Shown piece after piece: positions 26,097 through 34,446 of a DNA stretch of 57,110 bases (position 1 is its first letter; each line of letters opens with the position of its first letter). This DNA comes from CAYLMG01 sp964493425. Its GTDB lineage: Bacteria; Planctomycetota; Phycisphaerae; Sedimentisphaerales; Anaerobacaceae. The notes beneath the pieces are model-generated. The model had not been told where the DNA came from and searched no databases. It saw only the letters and a list, made by a program, of their open reading frames with translations. The stretch lies in contig CAZBMW010000017.1 in assembly GCA_964493425.1 (NCBI GenBank), positions 1 through 57,110 on the forward strand. Reading direction: 5' to 3'. A program made the position numbers and the translations under genes.

Positions 26097-26493
26097 TGTC
26101 ACCCTCACCACCTGGCTCTCCATCTGCACCATAACTGATTAAAACATAATTGCCTGAAGTAGTATCCGCTGCGGCTTCATAAACAAAAGGATTATCCCAC
26201 GGGTCAAGAAGCTGTTTTCTCTTCAGATAAGGGCCTCTCCATTTTTCTTCAAGCCCGTCAGGAGCAGCAAGCAGTACACCGAGCCCCTCCGAATCATCCG
26301 GATAACGCCCACAATTAATAGCGAACCTTTCAAGCGCATCCTCAACGAGTTTCATCCTCGGTATCACAAGGTCTTTCTTGGCCTGGCCGAGCTGCCTGAA
26401 CATCTTCGGTGCAACAAAAACTACCAGAAGTGATATAATCGATATGACTACAATCAGCTCGATAAGTGTAAATCCTTTTCTTTTCCTGCTCAT
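26068..26493 (-). CDS. gspG: T2SS major pseudopilin GspG (cluster 2)
   Basis: A 141-aa major pseudopilin. The leader SRKRKG/FTLIELIVVISIISL has Gly -1 and Glu5. GspG signatures follow: RYPDDSEGLGVL (about 78-89), LDPWDNPFVYEA (about 108-119) and SYGADGEPGGEGDNED (about 131-138 onward), the calcium loop. ATG at 26493 is chosen because AGGAAGGA lies directly upstream and the leader has normal length; a frame from 26535 would overlap gspF. Confidence 0.93.
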   Translation of the reverse strand: MSRKRKGFTLIELIVVISIISLLVVFVAPKMFRQLGQAKKDLVIPRMKLVEDALERFAINCGRYPDDSEGLGVLLAAPDGLEEKWRGPYLKRKQLLDPWDNPFVYEAAADTTSGNYVLISYGADGEPGGEGDNEDITNEQE

Positions 26494-26515
26494 TTTTTTC
26501 CTTCCTAACTTTTGT

Positions 26516-27775
26516 CTAAAAAGTTCCTGCGCCAAGCTGCATCATAACAATAGGCAGCAACGTAGCTACGATTATAAAACCAATAATCAAAGCCAGCAGC
26601 AATATCAAAACAGCGGGAAAAATCGCCATAAACCTCGTTATCGCAGCATCGGCTTCTTCATCAAATGTATCAGCTGCACCCAATAGCAAATCATCGAGAC
26701 TTCCCGTTTGCTCGCCGACTGAAGTAATCTGAACAAGCAGAGCCGGGAAAAGACCCGACTCATCGAGAGGCTCTGCCAGCGGTGCACCGGTCTTGACCTT
26801 TTCCGAGACCCTGTCAATCTCCCGTCCCAACACCTCATTGCCTAAAGTGTCACGCACCACAGCCAGAGACTCCAGAATAGTAACACCACCCTTTGTCAAA
26901 GCACCAAGGGTTCGTGCAAATCGGCCGACTGATATCGTTCGCAAAACCGACCCAAGCACCGGAACCCTCAACTTAAATCCGTCCCAGTGCAGCCTGCCGG
27001 CGGTTCTCAGCCACTTAAAAAGGTAAACAAATCCCGCAACAATCAGAACAATAAAAAGCCAGCCCTGTACCGTTGTAAAAGCGGCTAATAAAAAGTTACT
27101 GACAGCCATCAATATTCTCGTCGGCAAGGGCATTAATGTAACACCGCCGCCTATCGTTGTTAATATCGTCGGCAAAATCCACGTTATCACAATCACCACC
27201 GACACAAGGCCGATGCTCAAAACAAAAACAGGATAGGCGGAAGCATTTTTCATATTCGTCTTTATCTTTTCATCCCTGGCCAAAAGCGAGGTCAGCTGTT
27301 CGGTGGTTTTTTCAAGTATGCCGCCCGTCTCTCCTACCCTTATCATTGAAATATAGAGCTGATTAAAAATATTTCGATGACTGCTCATAGCTTCAGAAAG
27401 AGATTGTCCCGCACGGACCGATTCTGCAATATCATCAAGAATCTGCCTCATTGCTCCCCTGCGCTGCTGGTCTCTGATAATCTCAATAGCACTCAATAAA
27501 GGCAGACCTGCTCTCAAAGCTGTACTTAACTGGTTTGTAAATGCGAGGACGTCTTTGCTTCGAACTCTTCCTACTCTTAATCTGCCGACAGAGACTGCCG
27601 GCAATCTTATGCCGGCTTCAATCTGCTGGTCCGCTTTGATTTTCTGTGTCAGTTCTATTACAAACTGTCCCCTCCGGCTGAGAGTAGAAACGGCGCTTTT
27701 GCGGTCGGCCGCTTCAATCTGACCGGAAATGTGCTCCCCGGTTTGATTAACTGCTTTGTATACAAACTGACCCAT
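26516..27775 (-). CDS. gspF: T2SS inner-membrane platform protein GspF (cluster 2)
   Basis: A 419-aa polytopic protein opening GQFVYKAVNQTGEHISG. Two GspF/PilC domains (about 78-205 and 282-405) carry the duplicated motif: MIRVGETGGILE in the first and ITSVGEQTGSLDDLL in the second. Hydrophobic segments lie at about 182-205, 232-255 and 382-405. ATG at 27775 with TAGG 6 nt upstream. The 74-bp gap to gspE contains a short dispersed repeat (27783-27807), so the two genes are less tightly packed than in cluster 1. Confidence 0.93.
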   Translation of the reverse strand: MGQFVYKAVNQTGEHISGQIEAADRKSAVSTLSRRGQFVIELTQKIKADQQIEAGIRLPAVSVGRLRVGRVRSKDVLAFTNQLSTALRAGLPLLSAIEIIRDQQRRGAMRQILDDIAESVRAGQSLSEAMSSHRNIFNQLYISMIRVGETGGILEKTTEQLTSLLARDEKIKTNMKNASAYPVFVLSIGLVSVVIVITWILPTILTTIGGGVTLMPLPTRILMAVSNFLLAAFTTVQGWLFIVLIVAGFVYLFKWLRTAGRLHWDGFKLRVPVLGSVLRTISVGRFARTLGALTKGGVTILESLAVVRDTLGNEVLGREIDRVSEKVKTGAPLAEPLDESGLFPALLVQITSVGEQTGSLDDLLLGAADTFDEEADAAITRFMAIFPAVLILLLALIIGFIIVATLLPIVMMQLGAGTF

Positions 27776-27782
27776 ATTAACC

Positions 27783-27807
27783 TAGTATCCCGCATCTCGT
27801 ATCTCGT
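27783..27807. repeat. Copy 1 of a short degenerate interspersed repeat
   Basis: The pattern tagtatcNNgcatcNNgtatctNNc occurs here (NN = cc, tc, cg) and again at 41984-42008 (NN = ga, ga, gg). Identity outside the variable pairs is complete over 19 positions. Here it sits in the gspE-gspF gap of cluster 2. Confidence 0.6.
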
Positions 27808-27849
27808 ATCTCGCCCTTTCACTCCTGCAGGCCTTTGAGATACCTGTTT

Positions 27850-29562
27850 TTAATCTTCCTCACTGACTGCCTGGGTAACTCTCAAGACCTCCTCCGGCGT
27901 TGTAATGCCAGCCAGAATCTTCTGAATACCATCCTGCCGCATACTGATATGATCAGGCGGTGCCGATTTTGTTATCTGCTCGGTTGTCGGTCTTTTGGCA
28001 ATCAGCTCACGAAGATTATCTGTTATCCTGAGGAGCTCGAAAATACCCGTTCTCCCTTTCATCCCTGTTTGCATACACTCACTACAGCCGGTACCTTTAT
28101 ATAATTTCACTTCAGGTAGTAACTGAATCGAATTATTCAGATTTTCCAGCAGAGTCTTGTCAGGCTTATACTCTTTTTTACAGCTCGGGCACATTCTCCG
28201 CACAAGTCTCTGGGCAAGAACCGCCTCAAGAGAGCTGGCCAATAAAAACGGCTCGACACCCATATCAATTAATCTCGTAACCGCACCTGGTGCATCATTT
28301 GTATGAAGGGTCGAGAAAACAAGATGACCCGTCAATGCCGCGCGTATCGCAATGTCCGCTGTTTCCCTGTCACGTATTTCCCCTACCATAACAATATCAG
28401 GGTCCTGACGAACTATATGCCGAAGCCCGGTAGCGAAAGTCAAACCTCGCTTTGGATTGACCGGCATCTGAATTATACCATCAAGCTGATACTCTACAGG
28501 GTCCTCGATGGTTATTATCTTAAATGCTGGCGAATATATTTTATTAAGAGCAGCATAAAGTGTTGTTGTCTTTCCGCTTCCTGTCGGCCCCGTAACAAGC
28601 ACAATCCCGTGGGCCTTACGCAAACAACGGCTAAAACCTTTCAAGGTCCTCTGGTCCATACCCAATTCGGTAAGGGCCATCAACGAAGCTGTCCTGTCGA
28701 GAATTCTCATCGTCACCGACTCACCGAATATTGTCGGAACGGTCGAGACACGAAGGTCAACCTTTCCGTTTTTACCCATAAATTCAATGTGACCATCCTG
28801 CGGAACAAAACGCTCGGCAATATTCATATTTGCCATAATCTTAATTCGTGAAACAATCGCCGCCTGCAGTCTTTTCGATGAAGGTGTTTTTTCAACGAGC
28901 ATACCGTCAACACGGTATTTAATTTTCACCTCTTTCTCAAACGGCTCTATATGAATATCGCTGGCTCTGGCATCGATGGCCTCAAGAATAATCAGATTGA
29001 CAAGGTTAACGAGCGAGGGCTCCCTTGCCATTTCATGCAGCTTTGCTGCGGTATACTCGCCGTTTTCCAGCGTTGCCTCTGTGCCCTTTTCAACCGGCAC
29101 AAGGTTATCAAGCATCCTGGCCACGTTACTTCCATAGAATTTCAGAATGGATTTTTCCATCTGGACCGGGTCTGCATAATATCGCTGAACGGAAAAATTA
29201 GTAACCAAACGCAGGTCTTCAACAACCTCTGCCTGAAATGGGTCTGTCATCGCCACCGCCAGGCGGCCGTTATCCCGCCACAACGGCAAAATATTATACT
29301 TACTAACCATCTCTGCTGGTACAAGGCAGATTATATCAGCACTAACGGTAACGTTTGACAGGTCAACCTTTTCTATACCCGCCTGTTCTGCGAGCGTCTC
29401 GTTCAACTGCTGCTTCGTAATATAGCCCAACTCAAGCAAAATCTGCCCTAGACGCGTGTGTTTAATCTGCTGCTGGGCCAGCGCAAATTGAAGGCTGGAC
29501 TCATCAAGGTATGAATTTTCACAAAGCAACCTGCCCAATTTTTTTTCTTTACGTACGCTCAC
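27850..29562 (-). CDS. gspE: T2SS secretion ATPase GspE (cluster 2)
   Basis: A 570-aa ATPase with an N-terminal GspE/PilB-type docking domain (about 1-130), then Walker A GPTGSGKTTTLYAALN (about residue 325), Walker B IVMVGEIRD, His box TLHTNDA and the zinc tetracysteine CPSC and CSEC (about 460-500). The start is a GTG at 29562 with GAAGG immediately before it. It is the first gene of cluster 2, about 70 nt downstream of a consensus promoter. It shares the same core blocks as the cluster 1 ATPase but diverges widely between them, so this is not a recent duplication. Confidence 0.95.
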   Translation of the reverse strand: MSVRKEKKLGRLLCENSYLDESSLQFALAQQQIKHTRLGQILLELGYITKQQLNETLAEQAGIEKVDLSNVTVSADIICLVPAEMVSKYNILPLWRDNGRLAVAMTDPFQAEVVEDLRLVTNFSVQRYYADPVQMEKSILKFYGSNVARMLDNLVPVEKGTEATLENGEYTAAKLHEMAREPSLVNLVNLIILEAIDARASDIHIEPFEKEVKIKYRVDGMLVEKTPSSKRLQAAIVSRIKIMANMNIAERFVPQDGHIEFMGKNGKVDLRVSTVPTIFGESVTMRILDRTASLMALTELGMDQRTLKGFSRCLRKAHGIVLVTGPTGSGKTTTLYAALNKIYSPAFKIITIEDPVEYQLDGIIQMPVNPKRGLTFATGLRHIVRQDPDIVMVGEIRDRETADIAIRAALTGHLVFSTLHTNDAPGAVTRLIDMGVEPFLLASSLEAVLAQRLVRRMCPSCKKEYKPDKTLLENLNNSIQLLPEVKLYKGTGCSECMQTGMKGRTGIFELLRITDNLRELIAKRPTTEQITKSAPPDHISMRQDGIQKILAGITTPEEVLRVTQAVSEED

Positions 29563-29638
29563 CCTTCACAGTACCCTAAAAATAACTGTTTTTACAAAAG
29601 AAACCGCAGTGTAAAAGCAAAACACTATTTAAGATATA

Positions 29639-29667
29639 ATTATATATAAATAAAAGACTTATGTCAA
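29639..29667 (-). promoter_or_regulatory. Consensus sigma70 promoter of T2SS cluster 2
   Basis: On the minus strand TTGACA (29662-29667), a 17-bp spacer and TATAAT (29639-29644) match the consensus at all twelve positions. The predicted start, near 29632, leaves a leader of about 70 nt before the gspE GTG. Of the promoters seen in this window it is the closest to consensus. Confidence 0.8.
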
Positions 29668-30071
29668 GCAGAAAGGCCTTCTCCTGCTATACTGTTACAT
29701 TTTCCTCATAAAAAATCGAACACAACTATAACTTAGACGCCTCCAGTACCCATTTTGTTACAGCAAAAATCTAATGAAAACCTTAAAAATTCACGAAAAA
29801 TCAGCTTTCATAAACATCAAAAAAAGTCGCAATGTTTATAGATTATTGACAGCTTTTCAAATTTTCTTTCTGACAAAATAAAAAATTGAATCATTACATG
29901 AAATAAGAAGAGCTATACAATATATTGTACTAATACTCTTAATACATTATGTATTATTCGGCCTTCCTTTTCAAGGATTTTTTATAAGAAAACCGAAATT
30001 ATTTTTTAGCCGCAAAACGCAAAAAAGAAGGATATCTAAATGTTGTACATTTGTCAAAGGTTAATATCCTT

Positions 30072-30112
30072 AAAAAGAAGCTGCAAGGCTCGGCCCACAT
30101 CAACCTTGCAGC
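30072..30112 (-). terminator. Rho-independent terminator of the glycine-zipper gene
   Basis: On the minus strand a 9-bp stem, GCTGCAAGG with CCTTGCAGC (arms 30080-30088 and 30104-30112), is followed by TTCTTTTT. It lies about 70 bp after the stop at 30180. Confidence 0.75.
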
Positions 30113-30179
30113 TCCATCTCTTTGGCATAACGCCTATGCCAAAACAAATTCCGATATCGGCTGTGAAGACCATTCTGTA

Positions 30180-30590
30180 CTAAAAGCCATATACCGGCCT
30201 TAATTGCTCACTGCTCGGCAAGTCAGGATAATACTCGCCTCTTGGACCGAGATAACCTACACCATGTCTTCTGAGCCTTACCGGTACAATCGAGCCGTTG
30301 CTATTAGTGACATTGACTGTAACGGTATTCATTTCATCTTCGAGCTCATACCTGTGTGCTTCAGCCTTTTTCTTATCGCCCTCATTACCGAGCAGGTAGC
30401 CGACACCGCCGCCGACAGCCGCTCCTATGAGAGTCGATTCAGTACTCCTTCCGGCAAGCTGGCCGATGCCTGCCCCCGCTAAAGAGCCAACAGCGGCCCC
30501 GGTCATTGCGTCGCTTTCACAGCCGACAACAAAAACAAAACTCAAAACTACAACTGCACTGACCAAAATTTTTATAAGCTCCCGTTTCAT
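30180..30590 (-). CDS. Glycine-zipper lipoprotein
   Basis: A 136-aa lipoprotein: a signal peptide with lipobox FVVGC (Cys about 24), then two glycine-zipper hairpins (GAAVGSLAGAGIGQLAG and GAAVGGGVGYLLG, about 31-70), then a polar C-terminal domain of unknown function with conserved-looking VRLRRHGVGYLGPRGEYY (about 102-119). Glycine-zipper proteins of this layout occur in outer membranes. ATG at 30590 is chosen because AAGGAG lies 8 nt upstream; a second ATG at 30596 is only 2 nt from it. The gene stands alone with its own terminator. Confidence 0.85.
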   Translation of the reverse strand: MKRELIKILVSAVVVLSFVFVVGCESDAMTGAAVGSLAGAGIGQLAGRSTESTLIGAAVGGGVGYLLGNEGDKKKAEAHRYELEDEMNTVTVNVTNSNGSIVPVRLRRHGVGYLGPRGEYYPDLPSSEQLRPVYGF

Positions 30591-30685
30591 TTTCATTTCT
30601 CCTTAATAAGTTTCTGCATATATTTGCAATTGCATATCCCCAAATTTCTTCATATCACCCTGCCTGATTCCTTAACTGTTTAATA

Positions 30686-31822
30686 CTATTGCCAGCAAAT
30701 CTGCTCCGGCTCAAGATTACAATCAAGCCAGCCGGCAGCCATCATCGCAAAGTCCGTAAAATCAACCTTACAATCACCGTCTATGTCACCGTCCGGCATT
30801 GTCAGACACTTGGCAACCTCAATTCCGTCGAGAATCACCGCATAAATATTCCAGTTGCCGTTGCGGTCGTCCTGCCAGACAACAACATTTGAGCTTATAG
30901 CAGGATTCGTCTGATTAGCCGCGTTATCGGTGATCTGAAATTCCTTGCCTGTGCTAAGGTTATATCCATAGATATCCCAGTTGCCAGCCCTGTCATCCTG
31001 CCAGACAATTAAATGACCGTCAATTGCAGGATTTATCTGCCAGCAGCTCTGAGAAGTAATAGCAAATTCAATTGGTCTCGCCGGCTCATAAATATCAGCT
31101 CCGAAAATATCGTAATCGCCGAAAAAATCGTCATCCCAGAGCACGGTAGTCTCATAAACCGCAGGTGCCTGCTGATTGGCATCGAAACCGGCAATTAGAT
31201 AAGATACAGGCTCGCTCCGGTCGGTGATGTCGGTAGCACATACATCCAAATCCGGCTCGCTGCCGTTTGTCCAGACAATCGTATTACCATAGACAGCCGG
31301 GAACTGCTGGTCGTCGTCAAAAAATGCGACATAAATTTCCTCGATGTTATCAAGGTCTGAAATATCTGCCGCAATAATATCCCAGTCGCCATAGTAATCG
31401 TCCTGCCAGACCACAATATTGCCGTGGATTGCCGGCTCAATCTGCTGCTCATTAAAATCAGCTACGGCAAAAATCTCGCCCGGATTTTCAATATCGATAC
31501 CGAAAATGTCCCAGTTACCGTAATAATAATCCTGCCATACGATTCTCTTTCCACAAACAGCCGGATTCATCTGGTCTTCGTAATCAGCTACGTCAAAAAC
31601 GGAAGGGCTTTCAGGATTGGTTATATCAGCGTAATAGATATCCCAATCGCCATCAACGCTCTGCTGCCAGGCAACAATATTGCCGTGTATGTCCGGCGCC
31701 TGCTGGTCATCCGTTGTGGGATAAACAACAAATTCTTGCCAGTTACCGCCCTCTGCCGCGGATGCCATCAGGCCCGCCAGAACCATACACAAAGCCAATT
31801 GTGCCATATTACGCTTTTCCAT
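30686..31822 (-). CDS. Secreted seven-repeat beta-propeller protein with dockerin-like tail
   Basis: A 378-aa protein with a signal peptide (about 1-24). The body is seven repeats of about 40-46 residues with the pattern (A/I)V.G..IVWQDD..GDWDI...DI, starting near residue 43; seven copies fit a closed seven-bladed propeller of the TolB/WD40-like type. The last segment (about 340-378) contains DGDIDGDCKVDFTDFAMM and a W, the EF-hand/dockerin-like tail that also ends the gene at 1-141. Two near-terminal cysteines could form a disulfide. ATG at 31822 with AAAGGG upstream. The binding partner is unknown; a T2SS substrate role is inference. Confidence 0.82.
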   Translation of the reverse strand: MEKRNMAQLALCMVLAGLMASAAEGGNWQEFVVYPTTDDQQAPDIHGNIVAWQQSVDGDWDIYYADITNPESPSVFDVADYEDQMNPAVCGKRIVWQDYYYGNWDIFGIDIENPGEIFAVADFNEQQIEPAIHGNIVVWQDDYYGDWDIIAADISDLDNIEEIYVAFFDDDQQFPAVYGNTIVWTNGSEPDLDVCATDITDRSEPVSYLIAGFDANQQAPAVYETTVLWDDDFFGDYDIFGADIYEPARPIEFAITSQSCWQINPAIDGHLIVWQDDRAGNWDIYGYNLSTGKEFQITDNAANQTNPAISSNVVVWQDDRNGNWNIYAVILDGIEVAKCLTMPDGDIDGDCKVDFTDFAMMAAGWLDCNLEPEQICWQ

Positions 31823-31875
31823 TTTTTCAGCCCTTTAACAGTACTGACCACCGGAAAAAAATTTCCTCTCCGGCT

Positions 31876-34011
31876 TCAGAGTGCTGGTTCCTGTTCAATG
31901 ATTTCATTCTCCTCCATCTCCTGCTGCCCGATCCTTGCCAGCAGTTCAAGCAGTATCATTGCAGAAGGAGCATTTGTCATATCTTCACTTGCCCTAAGCA
32001 GGTGCTCCTCTGCCTCGTCATTATCGCCGACGCCAAGCAACTGATAGCCCAAAAGAAGCTGCAGGTCGGCATCAAAGGTATAAAGCTTCGCCTTCTCTGA
32101 GAGCTTGTCGATTTGCTCGAAAAGGACCTCCTCATTGGAATACAGGCCGCGAGGATAGAAAACACCTTCTTTTTCAGGTGAAATCTTTTCCAAAGCCTCT
32201 CGAAGTGCCTCGGCTGCTTCCGGATAGCTTTCAGCCGCAAAAAGTGCCTGCACATAAGCGAATGGTAAAATTATATCATCAGGTGCAAGCTCCTTCGCTT
32301 CTGCAAACTTATCTGCCGCGTAACCGTAACTGCCGAGTTCGAACGCCTTGACTGCTTCCTCGAAGTATTTATCCGCCAACGTCGCTTCCGCAGGTTCCTG
32401 GCTCCCTTGCTGAGCAAGCTTCGCTCGAACATCGGCAAATGTCGTCTCGTCAACGTATGGGATATCTGACGAGCTGCTGCCGTAGTAGTTGTAATAATTA
32501 TAGGTGTAGTAATTATCACCGCCGCTATATATTTCACGTGCAACAGGATAGTAACCATACCACCTGTATATATGCCAGGGATACCAGTAGTAGCGGACAT
32601 ATCTGTATCCAATCGGCCAGTAGCCGCCTAAGCTGACAAAAACGTATTTCCTGTGATAATAAGGATACACATGGCAGAACGACCGGTTTCCGCCCCAGCG
32701 ATAACTGACCCAGAAACGAAATCTTGGCCAGATAATACGATGACATAAGCTGCCGTAGTAGTCTCTGTAAACATGTTCAGTATGGTTCATGTGCCTTATT
32801 GAATATGGACGGTCCTGATATACAACCCTGTCCGACTTTCTGCCGCGCCTATACTTGAGATTTTTTACAACTATTCCTTTACGGTCCCTTCTTTGTTCAA
32901 GCTGTCGTCCTGAGCGATGCTCACTATCCACGCGAGCTCGTGTGCCCCTGCTGGAGTTATCCCTTATAAGCCGGTCTTCCCCGGCTCCGGTCCGAGTTCG
33001 TAGAGTAGATTTTTGCCTCGTCAAAGAGCTTTCGTCCCTGTCTGCTCTAACTGCTGTACGCCTGTCAGTTACAGGTTTCTTGACAATTGAGCTTTCAACA
33101 TTTCGCTGTCTCCGCTGCACAGTTAAATCAGAGCTGCTGCGTTCATTTCTCCTTTCAACAACAGTGCGCCTCCTGTCACCAATCATACCTCCGATACGGG
33201 ATTTCTTGACCGTGTCACGTCCTACATTCGTTCTGCTTTGCTGAGTTCCTTTGCTTTTAGCAATAACAGAGCTTCTTACCGTACCGACAGACCTGCCGAT
33301 ATTGCTTCCTATTTTTGCTGCCCTGTTGGAGCTAACGGTATTTTTAGACTGCTGCGTACCCGTATTTCTCCTGGAAACCGATACATTCGCCCTGCCGATT
33401 TTTGTTGCAATACTTCTGTTTGTCGTCGTCGTTGCTCTGTTGCCTCGGCTCACACTAATATTTGTATTTCTAATTTTACTTTGTTGCGTCCGAATGCTGG
33501 TGCTTGGATTACGTACCGTTGATCTCGTAACAGTTGGTGTAGAACGTTTGACCGAAACTCGTGGACGGCTTGTAACACTATGTGTTGTGATGTTCGTCGA
33601 TGCAGGTGTTCTTGTAGTTACAGACCTGTTCGTTCTTACGGTGCTTCTGTTTGAACTCCTGATGCTCGTTTGTGATGGCATTGTTGTTCTGTTTGTTCTA
33701 ACACTTCCTCTGTTAACATTTGCTGTTTTTGTTGACGTGTTCGTTGCAACATTACTTCTTCCAATATTAGATTGTCTTGTTGCTGGTGACGTTCTCGAGC
33801 TTGCCGAAGAACTTTTGCTAACCGGCCGAGATGAACTTTTTGTTCTTTGAGTGTCGCTTTTTTGTCTTTGGCTGCTTTTCTGTGAAGAGCGGCTTCTGTT
33901 ACCTTTGGATTTTCCTCCTTCTTTCGCAAAAGCATACTCAGCTAAAACCAACATCATTATTATAATTAATGAGGCATATTTAATTATTCTTGTGTTTTTT
34001 TTAGCTAACAT
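31876..34011 (-). CDS. Secreted RS/T-rich protein with Tyr/Trp-rich block and TPR C-terminus
   Basis: A 711-aa protein with a signal peptide (about 1-30, ending AEYAFA). Residues about 30-395 are a basic low-complexity region of Arg, Ser, Thr, Asn and Val, with short recurring phrases such as RSTVRTNRS and VSRRN. A block rich in Tyr, Trp and His follows (about 405-535). The C-terminal part (about 550-690) is helical and reads as TPR-like repeats (DKYFEEAVKAFELGSYGYAA; AESYPEAAEALREALEK; LLLGYQLLGVGDNDEAEE). ATG at 34011 with AGGAGAAG upstream. The architecture suggests a cell-surface or matrix protein that binds polyanions through its basic region, but no function is shown. Confidence 0.8.
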   Translation of the reverse strand: MLAKKNTRIIKYASLIIIMMLVLAEYAFAKEGGKSKGNRSRSSQKSSQRQKSDTQRTKSSSRPVSKSSSASSRTSPATRQSNIGRSNVATNTSTKTANVNRGSVRTNRTTMPSQTSIRSSNRSTVRTNRSVTTRTPASTNITTHSVTSRPRVSVKRSTPTVTRSTVRNPSTSIRTQQSKIRNTNISVSRGNRATTTTNRSIATKIGRANVSVSRRNTGTQQSKNTVSSNRAAKIGSNIGRSVGTVRSSVIAKSKGTQQSRTNVGRDTVKKSRIGGMIGDRRRTVVERRNERSSSDLTVQRRQRNVESSIVKKPVTDRRTAVRADRDESSLTRQKSTLRTRTGAGEDRLIRDNSSRGTRARVDSEHRSGRQLEQRRDRKGIVVKNLKYRRGRKSDRVVYQDRPYSIRHMNHTEHVYRDYYGSLCHRIIWPRFRFWVSYRWGGNRSFCHVYPYYHRKYVFVSLGGYWPIGYRYVRYYWYPWHIYRWYGYYPVAREIYSGGDNYYTYNYYNYYGSSSSDIPYVDETTFADVRAKLAQQGSQEPAEATLADKYFEEAVKAFELGSYGYAADKFAEAKELAPDDIILPFAYVQALFAAESYPEAAEALREALEKISPEKEGVFYPRGLYSNEEVLFEQIDKLSEKAKLYTFDADLQLLLGYQLLGVGDNDEAEEHLLRASEDMTNAPSAMILLELLARIGQQEMEENEIIEQEPAL

Positions 34012-34198
34012 AATACTTCTCCTTTCTTTTACCTTTTATTTTCTTTTATAACTACAATCGTTATCCTTGAATCACTTAAACTCCTCATCTCATAACGATT
34101 TTTTTCATTGTCACTGGCTTTCTCCTCTTTTATTTGTTGATGTTTTTACTTTTCAAGAGTTTCACTTATGAGCTTTATTCTCATTGTTCATCCATAAT

Positions 34199-34228
34199 AT
34201 AATACGCTCGATAAATCTAAAATGTCAA
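34199..34228 (-). promoter_or_regulatory. Sigma70-type promoter for the RS/TPR gene
   Basis: On the minus strand TTGACA (34223-34228), an 18-bp spacer and TATTAT (34199-34204). The leader to the ATG at 34011 would be about 180 nt. Confidence 0.5.
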
Positions 34229-34351
34229 GCGTTTTTTTCAAAAATGTATATATTTTTTTACATAGCGGAGTCAGGTTTTATAAGCACAGCATATACAAAG
34301 ACTTAACCTAAAATACAAGATCAGCAGCGACTAAAAATTTGACAAATCAGC

Positions 34352-34380
34352 TTGTTTTTTTTTGCTTATGTAAATATAAT
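34352..34380 (+). promoter_or_regulatory. Sigma70-type promoter of the CDPS operon
   Basis: TTGTTT (34352-34357), a 17-bp spacer and TATAAT (34375-34380). The start would be near 34387, about 60 nt before the first ATG. A TTGACA at 34339 has no -10 element at the right distance. Confidence 0.5.
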
Positions 34381-34392
34381 TTAATATCAGAG

Positions 34393-34430
34393 GCCTTTTT
34401 CGATGATAATAATCATTGAATATAAAAGGC
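34393..34430 (+). promoter_or_regulatory. Inverted-repeat leader of the CDPS operon
   Basis: GCCTTTT (34393-34399) pairs with AAAAGGC (34424-34430), enclosing ATGAT (34403-34407) and ATCAT (34412-34416). It lies between the predicted transcription start and the ribosome-binding site AAGGAG (34434-34439). It could be an operator for the HTH protein encoded directly downstream, or an RNA hairpin controlling translation. Confidence 0.4.
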
Positions 34431-34446
34431 ATACAAGGAGTAAAAT

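Larger units (their letters stand above)
29563..30179. other. Intergenic region with promoter, terminator and AT palindromes
   Basis: This 617-bp AT-rich gap holds the cluster 2 promoter (29639-29667) and the terminator of the glycine-zipper gene (30072-30112). Between them are a perfect 14-bp palindrome TACAATATATTGTA (29916-29929) and AATACA-TTA-TGTATT (29941-29955). I find no credible open frame and no RNA gene of a known class. Confidence 0.6.
34012..34446. other. Divergent promoter region between the RS/TPR gene and the CDPS operon
   Basis: This 435-bp AT-rich gap contains the minus-strand promoter at 34199-34228, the plus-strand promoter at 34352-34380 and the inverted repeat at 34393-34430. 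No coding potential is seen. Confidence 0.6.

Noticed and set aside
33251..33850. A 199-residue plus-strand frame over the RS-rich gene
   Set aside because: It is antisense to a low-complexity Arg/Ser region, which automatically yields a Leu/Val-rich open frame; the opposite strand has a signal peptide and TPR repeats.
34403..34416. A Fur-box in front of the CDPS operon
   Set aside because: The element is AT-rich and palindromic, but only loosely resembles the Fur consensus and the rest of the operon gives no iron link except the YkgJ-type protein.
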